From: Microvirga pakistanensis | GTDB lineage: Bacteria > Pseudomonadota > Alphaproteobacteria > Rhizobiales > Beijerinckiaceae | Reading direction: 5' to 3' | Assembly: GCF_004458765.1 (NCBI RefSeq) | Contig: NZ_SPJX01000410.1 | Location: 87,574-151,573, forward strand | DNA: 64,000 nucleotides | Shown: one piece after another, positions 1 to 8,200 of the stretch | Layout: each line of letters starts with the position of its first letter | Position numbering within the stretch: the first letter of the stretch is position 1 | Notes under the pieces: model-generated | Database searches by the model: none | What the model was told of the DNA's origin: nothing | The model's input: the letters and a program-made list of their open reading frames with translations, nothing else | Program-made: the position numbers and the translations under genes

Positions 1-1
1 G

Positions 2-598
2 GGCGCGCCGGACGGGCTCGGCACCTACTTCCTGGCGGCGGAACTCGGGGCCCTGGCCGAGCGCCATCCGCATCTCACGATCCAGCTCGTCGCCCTGCCG
101 CGCACCTTCTCGCTCTCCAAGCGCGAGGCGGACATCGCGGTCACGGTCGAGCAGCCCACGGAAGGGCGCCTGATCTCGCGCAAGCTCACCGATTACCGTC
201 TCAGGATGTATGCCTCGCAGGACTATCTCGACCGTCACGGCTTTCCAGTCACGGCGGAGGACCTGTCGGGCCGGCTTCTCGTCACCTATGTGGCGGATCT
301 CATCTACAGCCCGGCACTGGAATATTTTTCCGGTCTCGAGAAATATGGCCCCCGGCGCTACGAATGCGCCAGTGTGGTCGCGCAGCTCGAAGCGGTGCGG
401 GCTGGGGTCGGGATCGGAATCCTGCACGATTACGCCGCCCGGCAATATCCGGAGCTGCGGGTGATCCTGCCCGAGATCGCCTTCACCCGGACCTATTGGA
501 TCGTCACCCACGCGGAAGTACGCAATCTGCAGCGCATCGCGGAGGTCCACGCCTTCATGCTGGAGAGGGTCAAGGCCAACCGCGGCCTCTTCATGTGA
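2..598 (+). CDS. LysR-family transcriptional regulator, C-terminal part
   Basis: This is the effector-binding half of a LysR-type regulator; the N-terminal helix-turn-helix lies outside the window. The open frame runs from base 2 to a TGA at 596-598 (198 residues visible). It begins with GAPDGLGTYFLA and contains LPRTFSLSKREADIAVTVE, the standard first strands of the periplasmic-binding-like LysR co-inducer domain, followed by the second lobe with VRAGVGIGILHDY. LysR regulators are cytoplasmic and normally control a neighbouring or divergent operon; here the controlled genes are probably upstream, because the downstream transaldolase lies behind a short hairpin. The ligand cannot be told from the sequence. 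Confidence 0.85.
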   Translation, partial: GAPDGLGTYFLAAELGALAERHPHLTIQLVALPRTFSLSKREADIAVTVEQPTEGRLISRKLTDYRLRMYASQDYLDRHGFPVTAEDLSGRLLVTYVADLIYSPALEYFSGLEKYGPRRYECASVVAQLEAVRAGVGIGILHDYAARQYPELRVILPEIAFTRTYWIVTHAEVRNLQRIAEVHAFMLERVKANRGLFM

Positions 599-606
599 CG
601 CATTTT

Positions 607-621
607 CCCTTCACGGAAGGG
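607..621 (+). terminator. short hairpin after the LysR gene
   Basis: A 6-bp inverted repeat (CCCTTC, GAAGGG, 3-nt loop) begins 8 bases after the LysR stop codon and is followed by TCTTAA. The stem is short and has only a weak T-tract, so it is at best a weak terminator between LysR and transaldolase. Confidence 0.35.
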
Positions 622-667
622 TCTTAACCCACTAAGTCTGGCGCAAACGAAACCCACGGAGACCGGA

Positions 668-1639
668 ATGCCTTCCAAGCTCGACCAATTGCGCGCCATG
701 ACGGTGGTTGTCGCCGATACCGGCGATCTCGACGCGGTGCGTCGCCTGAAGCCTCAGGACTGCACCACCAACCCGACCCTCCTGCTGAAGGCGGTCGAGA
801 CCCCGGCCTACGGTCACATCCTCGAAGAGGCGCTCGCCTGGGGGCGCAGCCAGGGCGGCTCGCGGGAGGGCGCGGTGTCCTCCATCTGCGACCGGCTGGC
901 CGTCGCCTTCGGGGCGGAGCTCGCCGGCATCGTTCCGGGCCGCGTCTCCACTGAGGTGGACGCCGACCTGTCCTTCGACACGCAAGCGACCGTGAACAAG
1001 GCCCGCTCGATCATCAAGGCCTATGAGGAGCGCGGCATCGGGCGCGACCGCATCCTGATCAAGATCGCCTCCACGTGGGAAGGCATCCGCGCGGCGGAAA
1101 TCCTCCAGAAGGAAGGCATCGACTGCAACCTCACGCTCCTGTTCTCCATGGCCCAGGCGCAGGCCTGCGCGGAAGCGGGCGTGTTCCTCATCTCGCCGTT
1201 CGTGGGGCGCATCCTCGACTGGCACGTGAAGGCGGGCGGTGGCCCCTACACGGGCGAGACCGATCCGGGCGTGATCTCGGTGCGCAACATCTACGCGGCC
1301 TACAAGGCGCAAGGCATCAAGACCGTGGTGATGGGCGCGTCCTTCCGCAATGCCGGGGAGATCGAGGCCTTGGCCGGGTGCGACCGCCTCACCATCTCGC
1401 CCGCGCTCCTCGACGAGCTGGCGAAGGCCGAAGGCGAGCTGCCGCGCAAGCTCTCGCCCGACAATGTCGACAAGATCGCACCTCTGCCCCGTATGGATGA
1501 AAAGACCTTCCGTTTCGCCCTCAACGAGGATGCGATGGCGACCGAGAAGCTCGCCGAGGGCATCCGCTCCTTCGTGAAGGACCTGCGCTCGCTGCGCTCG
1601 CTCGTGGCGAAGCGGCTCGATGAGGCGAAGGCCGCCTGA
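668..1639 (+). CDS. tal: Transaldolase (TalB type)
   Basis: Transaldolase moves a dihydroxyacetone unit between sedoheptulose-7-phosphate and glyceraldehyde-3-phosphate in the cytoplasmic pentose-phosphate pathway. The 323-residue length fits the classical TalB subfamily (E. coli TalB is 317), not the short TalC/Fsa group. The catalytic set is present at TalB numbering: Asp17 (VVVADTGD), Glu96 (STEVDAD) and the Schiff-base Lys132 in [11 protein letters not shown]; the [10 protein letters not shown] and [15 protein letters not shown] motifs are also intact. The ATG at 668 has GGAG seven bases upstream. The gene is monocistronic and ends at a strong shared hairpin (1721-1757) facing the converging ThDP-enzyme gene. 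Confidence 0.96.
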   Translation: MPSKLDQLRAMTVVVADTGDLDAVRRLKPQDCTTNPTLLLKAVETPAYGHILEEALAWGRSQGGSREGAVSSICDRLAVAFGAELAGIVPGRVSTEVDADLSFDTQATVNKARSIIKAYEERGIGRDRILIKIASTWEGIRAAEILQKEGIDCNLTLLFSMAQAQACAEAGVFLISPFVGRILDWHVKAGGGPYTGETDPGVISVRNIYAAYKAQGIKTVVMGASFRNAGEIEALAGCDRLTISPALLDELAKAEGELPRKLSPDNVDKIAPLPRMDEKTFRFALNEDAMATEKLAEGIRSFVKDLRSLRSLVAKRLDEAKAA

Positions 1640-1720
1640 GCATCCGGCTCCGCCACGATCGGGGTGCAGCCCGCAGGCAAGGCTTTCGCTGCGGCGTGAT
1701 CCCAGAAAGCAAGAGCGCAA

Positions 1721-1757
1721 GAGAAAAGGCGCTGCGGTGACCGCAGCGCCTTTTCTC
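1721..1757. terminator. Bidirectional terminator between tal and ThDP enzyme
   Basis: A perfect 18-bp inverted repeat with a single central base, GC-rich in the core and flanked by AAAA on one arm and TTTT on the other. It therefore has a T-tract on either strand. It lies between two converging stop codons (1639 and 1792), the standard placement of a shared Rho-independent terminator. Confidence 0.88.
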
Positions 1758-1791
1758 GTTTCTCGCTTTCGCTCCAGGAGGAGGGCAGGGC

Positions 1792-3471
1792 TTACTTCTT
1801 GCCTGCCAGCGCTTTGTCGCGGATCGCCGAGAGGGACATGGCGGGCGTGATCGCCTCGGGGTCCAGCATGCAGTGCAGGATCGCGGGCCTGCCGGAGGTG
1901 AGGGCGCGCTGGAGGGCCGCGGGGAAGTCCTCCGTTGTCTCCACGCGCTCGCCATAGCCGCCGAACGCCTTGGCGTAGGCCGCGAAGTCCGGGTTCTTCA
2001 GCATCGTGGCCGAGACGCGGCCCGGATATTCGCGCTCCTGGTGCATGCGGATCGTGCCGTACATGCCGTTGTCGAGAAGGATCACGAGGATCGGCAGGTC
2101 GTACTGGACGGCGGTCGCGAATTCCTGCCCGTTCATCAGGAAGTCGCCGTCGCCGGCGAACACCACGACCGTGCTGTCGGGATTGATGCGCTTGGCGCCG
2201 ACGCCCGCCGGAACGCCGTAGCCCATGGAGCCGGAGGTCGGGGCAAGCTGCGTGCCGTAATGGCGGAAGGGCCAAAAGCGGTGAACCCAGGTGGCGAAGT
2301 TTCCGGCACCGTTGCAGTAGACCGTGTCGGAGGGCATCACCTCGCGCAGGTGGGCCATCACCTCACCCATCTGCAACTGGCCGGAATGCTTGATCGACGC
2401 GGGATCGCTCCAGGCCAGATAATCCGCATGCGCCGTCTTCGTGCCTTCGCTCCACGGCAGGGTGGCCGGCGGATGCACCCCTTCCAGCGCCGCCGTGAAG
2501 GCGACGGGCGAAGCGTTGATGGCGAGGTGGGGGGAATAGACGCGCCCGAGCTCGCTCGAATCGGGATGGATGTGGATGAGCGTCGAGCGGGGCGCCGGGA
2601 TGTCGAGCAGCGTATAAGCCTGGCTGGGAATCTCGGAGAGACGCCCACCGACGAGCAGGATCAGATCGGCTTCCTTGATGCGCGCGAGCAGCTTGGGATT
2701 CACGCCGAGGCCGAGATCGCCGATGTAGGAGGCGTGATCGGCGGGAAACAGCATCTGCCGGCGGAAGGTGCAGGCGACCGGCAGCTCGAAGCGCTCGGCG
2801 AAGCGCACGAAGCGCTGCACGGCGACCTCCGACCAGCGGCTGCCGCCCAGCAGCGCCACGGGCTTCTTCGCGTCCTGCAGCAGCTTCTGCAGCTCGGCCA
2901 TCTGAGCCAGCGAGGGATGCGTCTCGATCACCTGATAGCGCGGCGCATCGGCCACCTCCGCCATCTCGGTCAGCACGTCCTCCGGCAGGGCGATCACGAC
3001 GGGCCCGGGGCGGCCCGAGGTCGCCACATGGAACGCGCGGGAGACGATCTCGGGGAAGCGCGCGGGATCGTCCACTTCCGTCGCCCATTTGGCCAAGGGA
3101 CCGAAAGCGGCGCGGTAATCGAGCTCCTGAAAGGCTTCGCGCTCGCGCATGCCGCGCTCGATCTGACCGACGAAGAGGATCATCGGCGTGGAATCCTGCT
3201 TGGCGATGTGGATGCCCGGCGAGGCGTTGGTCGCGCCGGGGCCGCGGGTCACGAAACAGATGCCAGGACGACCCGTGAGCTTGCCGTAGGCTTCCGCCAT
3301 CATCGCGGCGCCGCCTTCCTGGCGGCAGACCGTCACGTTGATGTCGGTGTCGTGCAGGGCATCGAGCGCCGCCAGATAACTCTCGCCCGGAACGCAGAAG
3401 ATGTGATCGACTCCGTGCAGAGTCAGCTGATCGACAAGAATCTGGCCGCCGGTGCGGGAGGTCGCTGTCAT
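1792..3471 (-). CDS. Thiamine-diphosphate-dependent enzyme (acetolactate synthase/2-oxoacid decarboxylase superfamily)
   Basis: This 559-residue cytoplasmic enzyme has the three-domain ThDP fold: an N-terminal Pyr domain (GVDHIFCVPGES; activating Glu52 in CRQEGGAAMMAEAYG), a central domain, and a C-terminal PP domain with the GDGDFLMN cofactor motif at 440-447 and LDNGMYGTIRMHQ after it. Family members decarboxylate or ligate 2-oxoacids. I see no adjacent ilvN-type regulatory subunit, so a biosynthetic acetolactate synthase is unlikely. The start chosen is the ATG at 3471; the frame extends upstream, but that part is arginine-rich antisense of the next gene. It lies 83 bp downstream of an aminoadipate-semialdehyde dehydrogenase-like gene, which suggests a role in lysine/2-oxoadipate breakdown. 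The substrate is unproven. Confidence 0.85.
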   Translation of the reverse strand: MTATSRTGGQILVDQLTLHGVDHIFCVPGESYLAALDALHDTDINVTVCRQEGGAAMMAEAYGKLTGRPGICFVTRGPGATNASPGIHIAKQDSTPMILFVGQIERGMREREAFQELDYRAAFGPLAKWATEVDDPARFPEIVSRAFHVATSGRPGPVVIALPEDVLTEMAEVADAPRYQVIETHPSLAQMAELQKLLQDAKKPVALLGGSRWSEVAVQRFVRFAERFELPVACTFRRQMLFPADHASYIGDLGLGVNPKLLARIKEADLILLVGGRLSEIPSQAYTLLDIPAPRSTLIHIHPDSSELGRVYSPHLAINASPVAFTAALEGVHPPATLPWSEGTKTAHADYLAWSDPASIKHSGQLQMGEVMAHLREVMPSDTVYCNGAGNFATWVHRFWPFRHYGTQLAPTSGSMGYGVPAGVGAKRINPDSTVVVFAGDGDFLMNGQEFATAVQYDLPILVILLDNGMYGTIRMHQEREYPGRVSATMLKNPDFAAYAKAFGGYGERVETTEDFPAALQRALTSGRPAILHCMLDPEAITPAMSLSAIRDKALAGKK

Positions 3472-3554
3472 GGAGGGCTCGCGAAAAATGCAAAGAAGCG
3501 TGAATGAAGGAACCGGAGGGCATCGCTGCCCTCCGGACGGTCTTTTAAGAACGA

Positions 3555-5102
3555 TCAGGCGTCCACGTCGAACTTCACGCCCTGAGCGAGCGGAAGCGAG
3601 GTGCCGAAGTTGATCGTGTTGGTGGCGCGGCGCATATAGGCCTTCCAAGCGTCGGAGCCGGATTCGCGCCCGCCGCCGGTTTCCTTCTCGCCGCCGAACG
3701 CGCCGCCGATCTCGGCGCCCGAGGGGCCGATATTCACGTTGGCGATGCCGCAATCCGAACCCACGGCCGACACGAAGGTCTCGGCCTCGCGCAGGTTGAG
3801 CGTGAAGATCGAGGAGGAGAGACCGGCGCCGACGGCGTTGTGCTGCTCGATCACCTGGTCGAAATCCGTGTAGCGCATCACGTACAGGATCGGCGCGAAG
3901 GTCTCGCGCAGAACGGGGCCCGTCTGCTCCGGCATCTCGACCAGAGCGGGACGAACATAGACGCCCTCGCCCGCCACGTCGGTGTAGCGTCCGCCGCCAT
4001 GCACCATGCCGCCGGCGTTGCGGGCCTCGTCGAGCGCGCGTTCCATGCCTTCGAAAGCCGCCTTGTCGATCAGCGGGCCGATGAGCGTGCCCTCGGCGCG
4101 AGGGTCGCCGATCTTCGCGCTGCCATAGACCTTGACGAGACGCGGAACGAGCTGGTCGTAGACGCTGTCATGGACGAAGAGGCGGCGCAGCGTGGTGCAG
4201 CGCTGGCCCGCGGTTCCCATCGCGGCGAACGCGATGCCGCGTAGCGCAAGGTCGAGATCGGCGGAGGGCGCCACGATGGCGGCGTTGTTGCCGCCGAGCT
4301 CGAGGATCGCACGCGCGAAGCGCGCCGCGAGCTTCGGGCCGACCTGACGGCCCATGGCGGTGGAGCCGGTGGCGGAGAGAACCGGCACGCGGTGATCGTC
4401 GACCAGGATCTCGCCGATCTCACGGCCGCCGAGGAGAACTTCGAGAAGTCCCTCCGGCACGCCGCCGAAGCGCTTGGCGGCACGCTGAGCGATGGCATGG
4501 GTGGCGAGAGCCGTCAGCAGGGTCTTCTCCGAGGGCTTCCAGACCACGGAGTCGCCGCAGACGAGCGCGAGCGCCGCGTTCCAGGACCACACGGCGACCG
4601 GGAAGTTGAAGGCGGAGATCACGCCGCAGACGCCGAGCGGATGCCAGGTTTCCATCATGCGGTGATCGGCGCGCTCGGTGGCGATGGTCAGGCCGTAGAG
4701 CTGGCGGGAGAGGCCGACCGCGAAGTCGCAGATGTCGATCATCTCCTGAACCTCGCCGAGGCCCTCGGACACGATCTTGCCGGCCTCCAGGGTCACGAGG
4801 CGGCCGAGGTCCTCCTTCGCGGCGCGCAGCTCCTCGCCGAGCAGCCGCACGAACTCGCCGCGCTTCGGGGCGGGGATCTGGCGCCAAGCCTTGAAGGCGG
4901 CATCGGCGCGGCCGATGGCGGCCTTGGCCTCGTCCGGCGTGGTCTCGCGCACATGGGCGATCACCTCGCCGGTGATGGGGGAGGCGGCGGGACGGCCCGT
5001 GGGGGCGAAGGCGCTGTCCGGCACGCCGAGACGGGCGAGAATGGCGCGGGCTTCTTCCGCCACGCTGGCGGACGAGGTCGAAACGGATGGCAGGGCGGAC
5101 AT
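3555..5102 (-). CDS. Aldehyde dehydrogenase, ALDH7 type (L-aminoadipate-semialdehyde dehydrogenase-like)
   Basis: NAD(P)-dependent oxidation of an aldehyde to an acid; ALDH7/AmaB relatives act on 2-aminoadipate 6-semialdehyde in lysine degradation. The full ALDH fold is present: WHPLGVCGVISAFNFPVAVW, the nucleotide-binding LSATGSTAMGRQV loop, the general-base Glu in LELGGNNA, and the nucleophile Cys in GTAGQRCTTLRR. The family-typical IGGAFGGEKETGGGRESGSDAWK follows near the C terminus, about 515 residues in all. The second of two in-frame ATGs (5102) is preferred because GGGAGA lies six bases upstream; the other is at 5108. It is followed by the ThDP-enzyme gene and preceded by a saccharopine/lysine dehydrogenase gene, which supports the substrate guess. 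Confidence 0.88.
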   Translation of the reverse strand: MSALPSVSTSSASVAEEARAILARLGVPDSAFAPTGRPAASPITGEVIAHVRETTPDEAKAAIGRADAAFKAWRQIPAPKRGEFVRLLGEELRAAKEDLGRLVTLEAGKIVSEGLGEVQEMIDICDFAVGLSRQLYGLTIATERADHRMMETWHPLGVCGVISAFNFPVAVWSWNAALALVCGDSVVWKPSEKTLLTALATHAIAQRAAKRFGGVPEGLLEVLLGGREIGEILVDDHRVPVLSATGSTAMGRQVGPKLAARFARAILELGGNNAAIVAPSADLDLALRGIAFAAMGTAGQRCTTLRRLFVHDSVYDQLVPRLVKVYGSAKIGDPRAEGTLIGPLIDKAAFEGMERALDEARNAGGMVHGGGRYTDVAGEGVYVRPALVEMPEQTGPVLRETFAPILYVMRYTDFDQVIEQHNAVGAGLSSSIFTLNLREAETFVSAVGSDCGIANVNIGPSGAEIGGAFGGEKETGGGRESGSDAWKAYMRRATNTINFGTSLPLAQGVKFDVDA

Positions 5103-5272
5103 GTTCATTCTCCCATGGGGCGGGGGCCGGGCTCCTTCCTCGAGCCCGCCACCTTCGCCCGTTCCTGAAACAAGGACGACGGCGGCTTTCAGGCCACCGT
5201 CTTAATGCATGACCGGGAAATGTGGGAACTTCTTTTCCCGAATAGGATCATGCGATTCCGGAAAGAAGCCCG

Positions 5273-5306
5273 ACAGGCTCCCGCTCGGTTCCGAGCGGGA
5301 GCCTGT
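5273..5306 (-). terminator. Terminator after saccharopine/lysine dehydrogenase
   Basis: A perfect 16-bp inverted repeat with a 2-nt centre, 10 bases beyond the stop codon of the dehydrogenase at 5316. On the minus strand the stem is followed by a moderately T-rich stretch. It separates that gene from the downstream aldehyde dehydrogenase, so the latter probably has its own promoter in 5109-5272. Confidence 0.7.
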
Positions 5307-5315
5307 TCCAAATCC

Positions 5316-6449
5316 TCATGCAACGGCGTCGAGGCGGATGTTCTTCACGGCCGGCTCGTGGCTCTCGTCCAGGCGCACGCCCGCATAGACACGGCCGAAG
5401 CGGTTGGCCAGGAACGTGTCGAGATCGATCTCTTCCTGGCGGATGAAACCCTGTTGCGGCAGCTTGCCCTCGACGAGAAGGTCGAGCATCGCGCAGATGC
5501 CGGCGGCCGTGGTCACCTGGATGGCGGTGCGCTGCTGGCCCGCGATCGTCTGGCCGTAGATGCTGCGGGCATAGGTTTCCTGCACGTAGCGGCCGCCGCG
5601 CTCCCCGGTGACGGTCACGAAGACGATGACCATGTCCTGCATGGTGGCGGGAACGGCGTTCTCCAGGATGTCCTTCAGGACCTCGCGACGGTTGCGCAGC
5701 TGCAGGTCGTTGAGGAGCACGCGCATGAGCGCGCAATGGCCCGGATAGCGGATGGTCTTGTAGTTGAGATTGCGCACCTTGCCCTCGAGCGTCTCGCAGA
5801 GGGTGCCGAGGCCGCCCGAGGTGTTGAAGGCCTCGTAGCGCGTGCCATCGAGGGAGAATTCCTCGAGTTCTTCCATGGCGGGCACCTCGCGCAGGCGTCC
5901 GTCGACCACCGCCTCGCAGCGCTCGATGTACTCGTTGATGACGCCGTCCGTGCTCCAGGTGAGATTGTAGGACAGGGCGTTGGAGGGGTATTGCGGCAGG
6001 GCGCCGACGCGCAGGCGCACCGTATCGAGCTTGTCGAAGCGGCTGGCGATGTCATGCGCCACGATGGAGATGAAGCCGGGCGCGAGGCCGCATTGGGGAA
6101 TGAAGGCCGTATCGGCCCCTTGCGACAGCTCCTTCACCATGCGCGTGGTGGCGACGTCCTCCGTGAGGTCGAAATAGTTCACCTCGGCAATGCGGGCGGC
6201 CTGGGCCACGTGGCCGGTCAGGTGGTAGGGCGCGGCGCTCAGGACCGCGTAGTGGCCCTTCAGGGCGTTCTGCAAGGCGACCGCGTCGTTGAAGTCGAGC
6301 TGGACCGTCCTGATGCCGTCCTTCGCCACAGCCTCGAGGGCTTCGGCGGAGGCGTCCGCGACGGTGACCGCGTAATCGCCGGTCTCGTGGAGCATGTCGA
6401 CGATGGTGGATCCGATCTTGCCGGCGCCGATGACGAGAATGGATTTCAT
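5316..6449 (-). CDS. Saccharopine dehydrogenase / lysine 6-dehydrogenase family protein
   Basis: A 377-residue NAD(P)-dependent dehydrogenase. It opens with a Rossmann motif (SILVIGAGKIGSTIVDML) and carries family signatures FDLTEDV and PQCGLAPGFISI, then NYKTIRYPGHCALMRVL. The family includes saccharopine dehydrogenase and bacterial L-lysine 6-dehydrogenase; both yield 2-aminoadipate semialdehyde (or its cyclic form), the substrate expected for the neighbouring ALDH7 enzyme. No lysine-2-oxoglutarate reductase domain is fused or adjacent, which favours a direct lysine dehydrogenase. An earlier ATG at 6458 abuts the AGGGAG ribosome site; the ATG at 6449 has better spacing and begins the conserved fold. 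It is divergent from an Lrp regulator. Confidence 0.85.
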   Translation of the reverse strand: MKSILVIGAGKIGSTIVDMLHETGDYAVTVADASAEALEAVAKDGIRTVQLDFNDAVALQNALKGHYAVLSAAPYHLTGHVAQAARIAEVNYFDLTEDVATTRMVKELSQGADTAFIPQCGLAPGFISIVAHDIASRFDKLDTVRLRVGALPQYPSNALSYNLTWSTDGVINEYIERCEAVVDGRLREVPAMEELEEFSLDGTRYEAFNTSGGLGTLCETLEGKVRNLNYKTIRYPGHCALMRVLLNDLQLRNRREVLKDILENAVPATMQDMVIVFVTVTGERGGRYVQETYARSIYGQTIAGQQRTAIQVTTAAGICAMLDLLVEGKLPQQGFIRQEEIDLDTFLANRFGRVYAGVRLDESHEPAVKNIRLDAVA

Positions 6450-6522
6450 ATGGTGCATCTCCCTGTGATGGGAGAAGAAGAGGGCAAAGCCTTGCAGAAC
6501 GCCATAGACAAACCGACGGAAA

Positions 6523-6539
6523 GCCGAGTACTTCTCGGC
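6523..6539. promoter_or_regulatory. Inverted repeat in the dehydrogenase/Lrp divergent region
   Basis: A perfect 6-bp inverted repeat, GCCGAG and CTCGGC with a 5-nt spacer, in the 114-bp region between the dehydrogenase start (6449) and the Lrp start (6564). Lrp/AsnC proteins commonly bind such palindromic sites at their own promoters. I infer an operator from position and symmetry only. Confidence 0.35.
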
Positions 6540-6563
6540 GAAGTGCCGTTAACATTGGTCATA

Positions 6564-6995
6564 ATGATGCTCGACGCGACGGATCGTGCCTTAATCGCGC
6601 TTCTGCGCGAGAACGCCCGGATCGGCCATGCGGAGGCCGCCCGGCGTCTCAGGCTCTCCCGCACGACCGTCCAGGCCAGGGTGGAGAGCCTGGAGCGGCG
6701 CGGGATCATCGTCGGCTATACGTTGCGGCTTGCCGAGGAGGTCAGCCGCCGCATGGTGCGGGCGCATGTCACCATCGTGGTCGCACCAAAAGCCTCTGCG
6801 GCCGTTGCCACGGCGCTGCAGCGCATGCCAGAGTTGCGCGCGCTTCATTCGGTCGCCGGTGTCTTCGATCTCCTGGCGGTGGTAGAGGCAGAAGACGTTC
6901 CTACCCTTGATGCCGCGATCGACGGGATCGGCGCTCTGGAGGGTGTGGAGCGCACGCAATCCTCCATCATTCTTTCAACGAAATTCGAACGATGA
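6564..6995 (+). CDS. Lrp/AsnC-family transcriptional regulator
   Basis: A 143-residue DNA-binding protein. The N-terminal helix-turn-helix (LDATDRALIALLREN, then GHAEAARRLRLSRTTVQARVESLERRGII) is followed by the RAM/AsnC ligand domain ending in ALEGVERTQSSIILSTKFER. Lrp/AsnC regulators sense amino acids, often lysine or related compounds when linked to lysine catabolism. Two adjacent ATGs (6564 and 6567) are possible; longer upstream extension of the frame is antisense of the dehydrogenase. Its stop overlaps the next gene's start (ATGA at 6992-6995), so regulator and FAD oxidoreductase are translationally coupled. It probably controls this operon and the divergent catabolic genes. Confidence 0.92.
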   Translation: MMLDATDRALIALLRENARIGHAEAARRLRLSRTTVQARVESLERRGIIVGYTLRLAEEVSRRMVRAHVTIVVAPKASAAVATALQRMPELRALHSVAGVFDLLAVVEAEDVPTLDAAIDGIGALEGVERTQSSIILSTKFER

Positions 6996-8200
6996 CCTCT
7001 CCAGCTTCCAATGTCGCCGATGTCGTGATCGTGGGCGGCGCCGTCATGGGCTCCTCCACCGCTTACCATCTCCTCGCCGATTCCGGCTTCAAGGGGCGCG
7101 TCGTCGTCATCGAGAAGGATCCGACCTATCAGCTCTCGGCGTCAGCCCTCTCGGCCGCCTCGATCCGCCAGCAATATTCAAGCGCGGTGAACATTCGGAT
7201 CTCTCTTTATGGAATTCACTTCCTGCGGAACATCGGCGATTATCTCACCGTCGACGGCGACAGGCCGGAGATCGGTTTGAGGGAGGGTGGCTATCTCTAT
7301 TGCGCGTCGGACGCCGGAGAGCAGATCCTCCGGGAGAACCAGGCCCTGCAGACTGCGGAAGGCGCCGATATCCTGTTCCTGAAGCCCGACGAGCTGAAAC
7401 AGCGGTTCCCCTGGCTCAACGTGGAGGATCTTGCGGCCGGCACCTGGGGACGCTCCGGCGAAGGCTGGTTCGACGGTTGGGGCCTGCTGCAGGCCTTCCG
7501 CAAGAAGGCCCGCTCCCTCGGCGCCGAATACGTGAAGGGCGAGGTGGCCGACGTGGAGCGCGACGGCAATCGCGTCGTTGCCGTGCGCCTCAAGGACGGA
7601 ACCCGCATCGCCTGCGGCACGCTCATCAACTGCGCGGGCTCGGGCGGCAGGGCGATTGCCGAGATGGCGGGCGTCCCCATTCCCGTGCAGGCCAAGCGCC
7701 GCTACGTGTTCACCTTCTCCTGCAAGGAGCCGGTGGAGAACTGTCCTCTGCTCATCGACACCTCGGGCGCCTATGTGCGCCCCGAAGGCGAGGGCAACTT
7801 CATCTGCGGCGCCTCGCCGGAGGCGGATCTTGACCCGGATTGGTTCGACGAGGATCCGGCGAGCCAGGAGATCGACTTCTCCTTCTTCGAGGAGTTCATC
7901 TGGCCATCACTCGCGCACCGCGTCCCGGCTTTCGAGGCGATCAGGCCCGGCCGGGCATGGTCGGGGCCCTACGACATGAGCCTCATCGACCACAACGCCA
8001 TCATCGGCCAGGCGGGCGAGATCGAGAACTTCTATCTGTGCAACGGCTTCTCGGGCCACGGCCTGCAGCAGGCGGCGGCCGTCGGGCGCGGCCTGTCGGA
8101 GCTGATCGTCCATGGGGGCTACCGCACCCTCGATCTCTCCGAGCTCGGCTATGAGCGCGTGCTGGCCAACCGCCCGCTCCTCGAGCGCAACGTGATCTAA
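6992..8200 (+). CDS. FAD-dependent amine/amino-acid oxidoreductase (DAO family)
   Basis: A 402-residue flavoprotein of the D-amino-acid oxidase/sarcosine oxidase/FOXRED1 group. The dinucleotide motif VVIVGGAVMGSSTAYHL is near the N terminus, GTLINCAGSGGRAIAEMAG in the middle, and a second FAD-contact motif, NFYLCNGFSGHGLQQAAAVG, near the end. Relatives oxidise secondary amines or D- and N-methyl amino acids; L-pipecolate oxidase (AmaA) belongs here. Coupling to an Lrp regulator and the adjacent aminoadipate-semialdehyde genes make pipecolate or another lysine-derived amine a reasonable substrate. No signal peptide is present. The TAA stop overlaps by 4 nt the stop of the converging downstream gene. 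Confidence 0.85.
   Translation: MTSPASNVADVVIVGGAVMGSSTAYHLLADSGFKGRVVVIEKDPTYQLSASALSAASIRQQYSSAVNIRISLYGIHFLRNIGDYLTVDGDRPEIGLREGGYLYCASDAGEQILRENQALQTAEGADILFLKPDELKQRFPWLNVEDLAAGTWGRSGEGWFDGWGLLQAFRKKARSLGAEYVKGEVADVERDGNRVVAVRLKDGTRIACGTLINCAGSGGRAIAEMAGVPIPVQAKRRYVFTFSCKEPVENCPLLIDTSGAYVRPEGEGNFICGASPEADLDPDWFDEDPASQEIDFSFFEEFIWPSLAHRVPAFEAIRPGRAWSGPYDMSLIDHNAIIGQAGEIENFYLCNGFSGHGLQQAAAVGRGLSELIVHGGYRTLDLSELGYERVLANRPLLERNVI

Noticed and set aside
632..2275. A 547-codon minus-strand frame opposite tal
   Set aside because: No recognisable motif; transaldolase on the plus strand has all catalytic residues.
1873..3507. A 544-codon plus-strand frame opposite the ThDP enzyme
   Set aside because: Composition is His/Gly/Arg-rich antisense; the opposite strand encodes a full ThDP enzyme with cofactor motifs.
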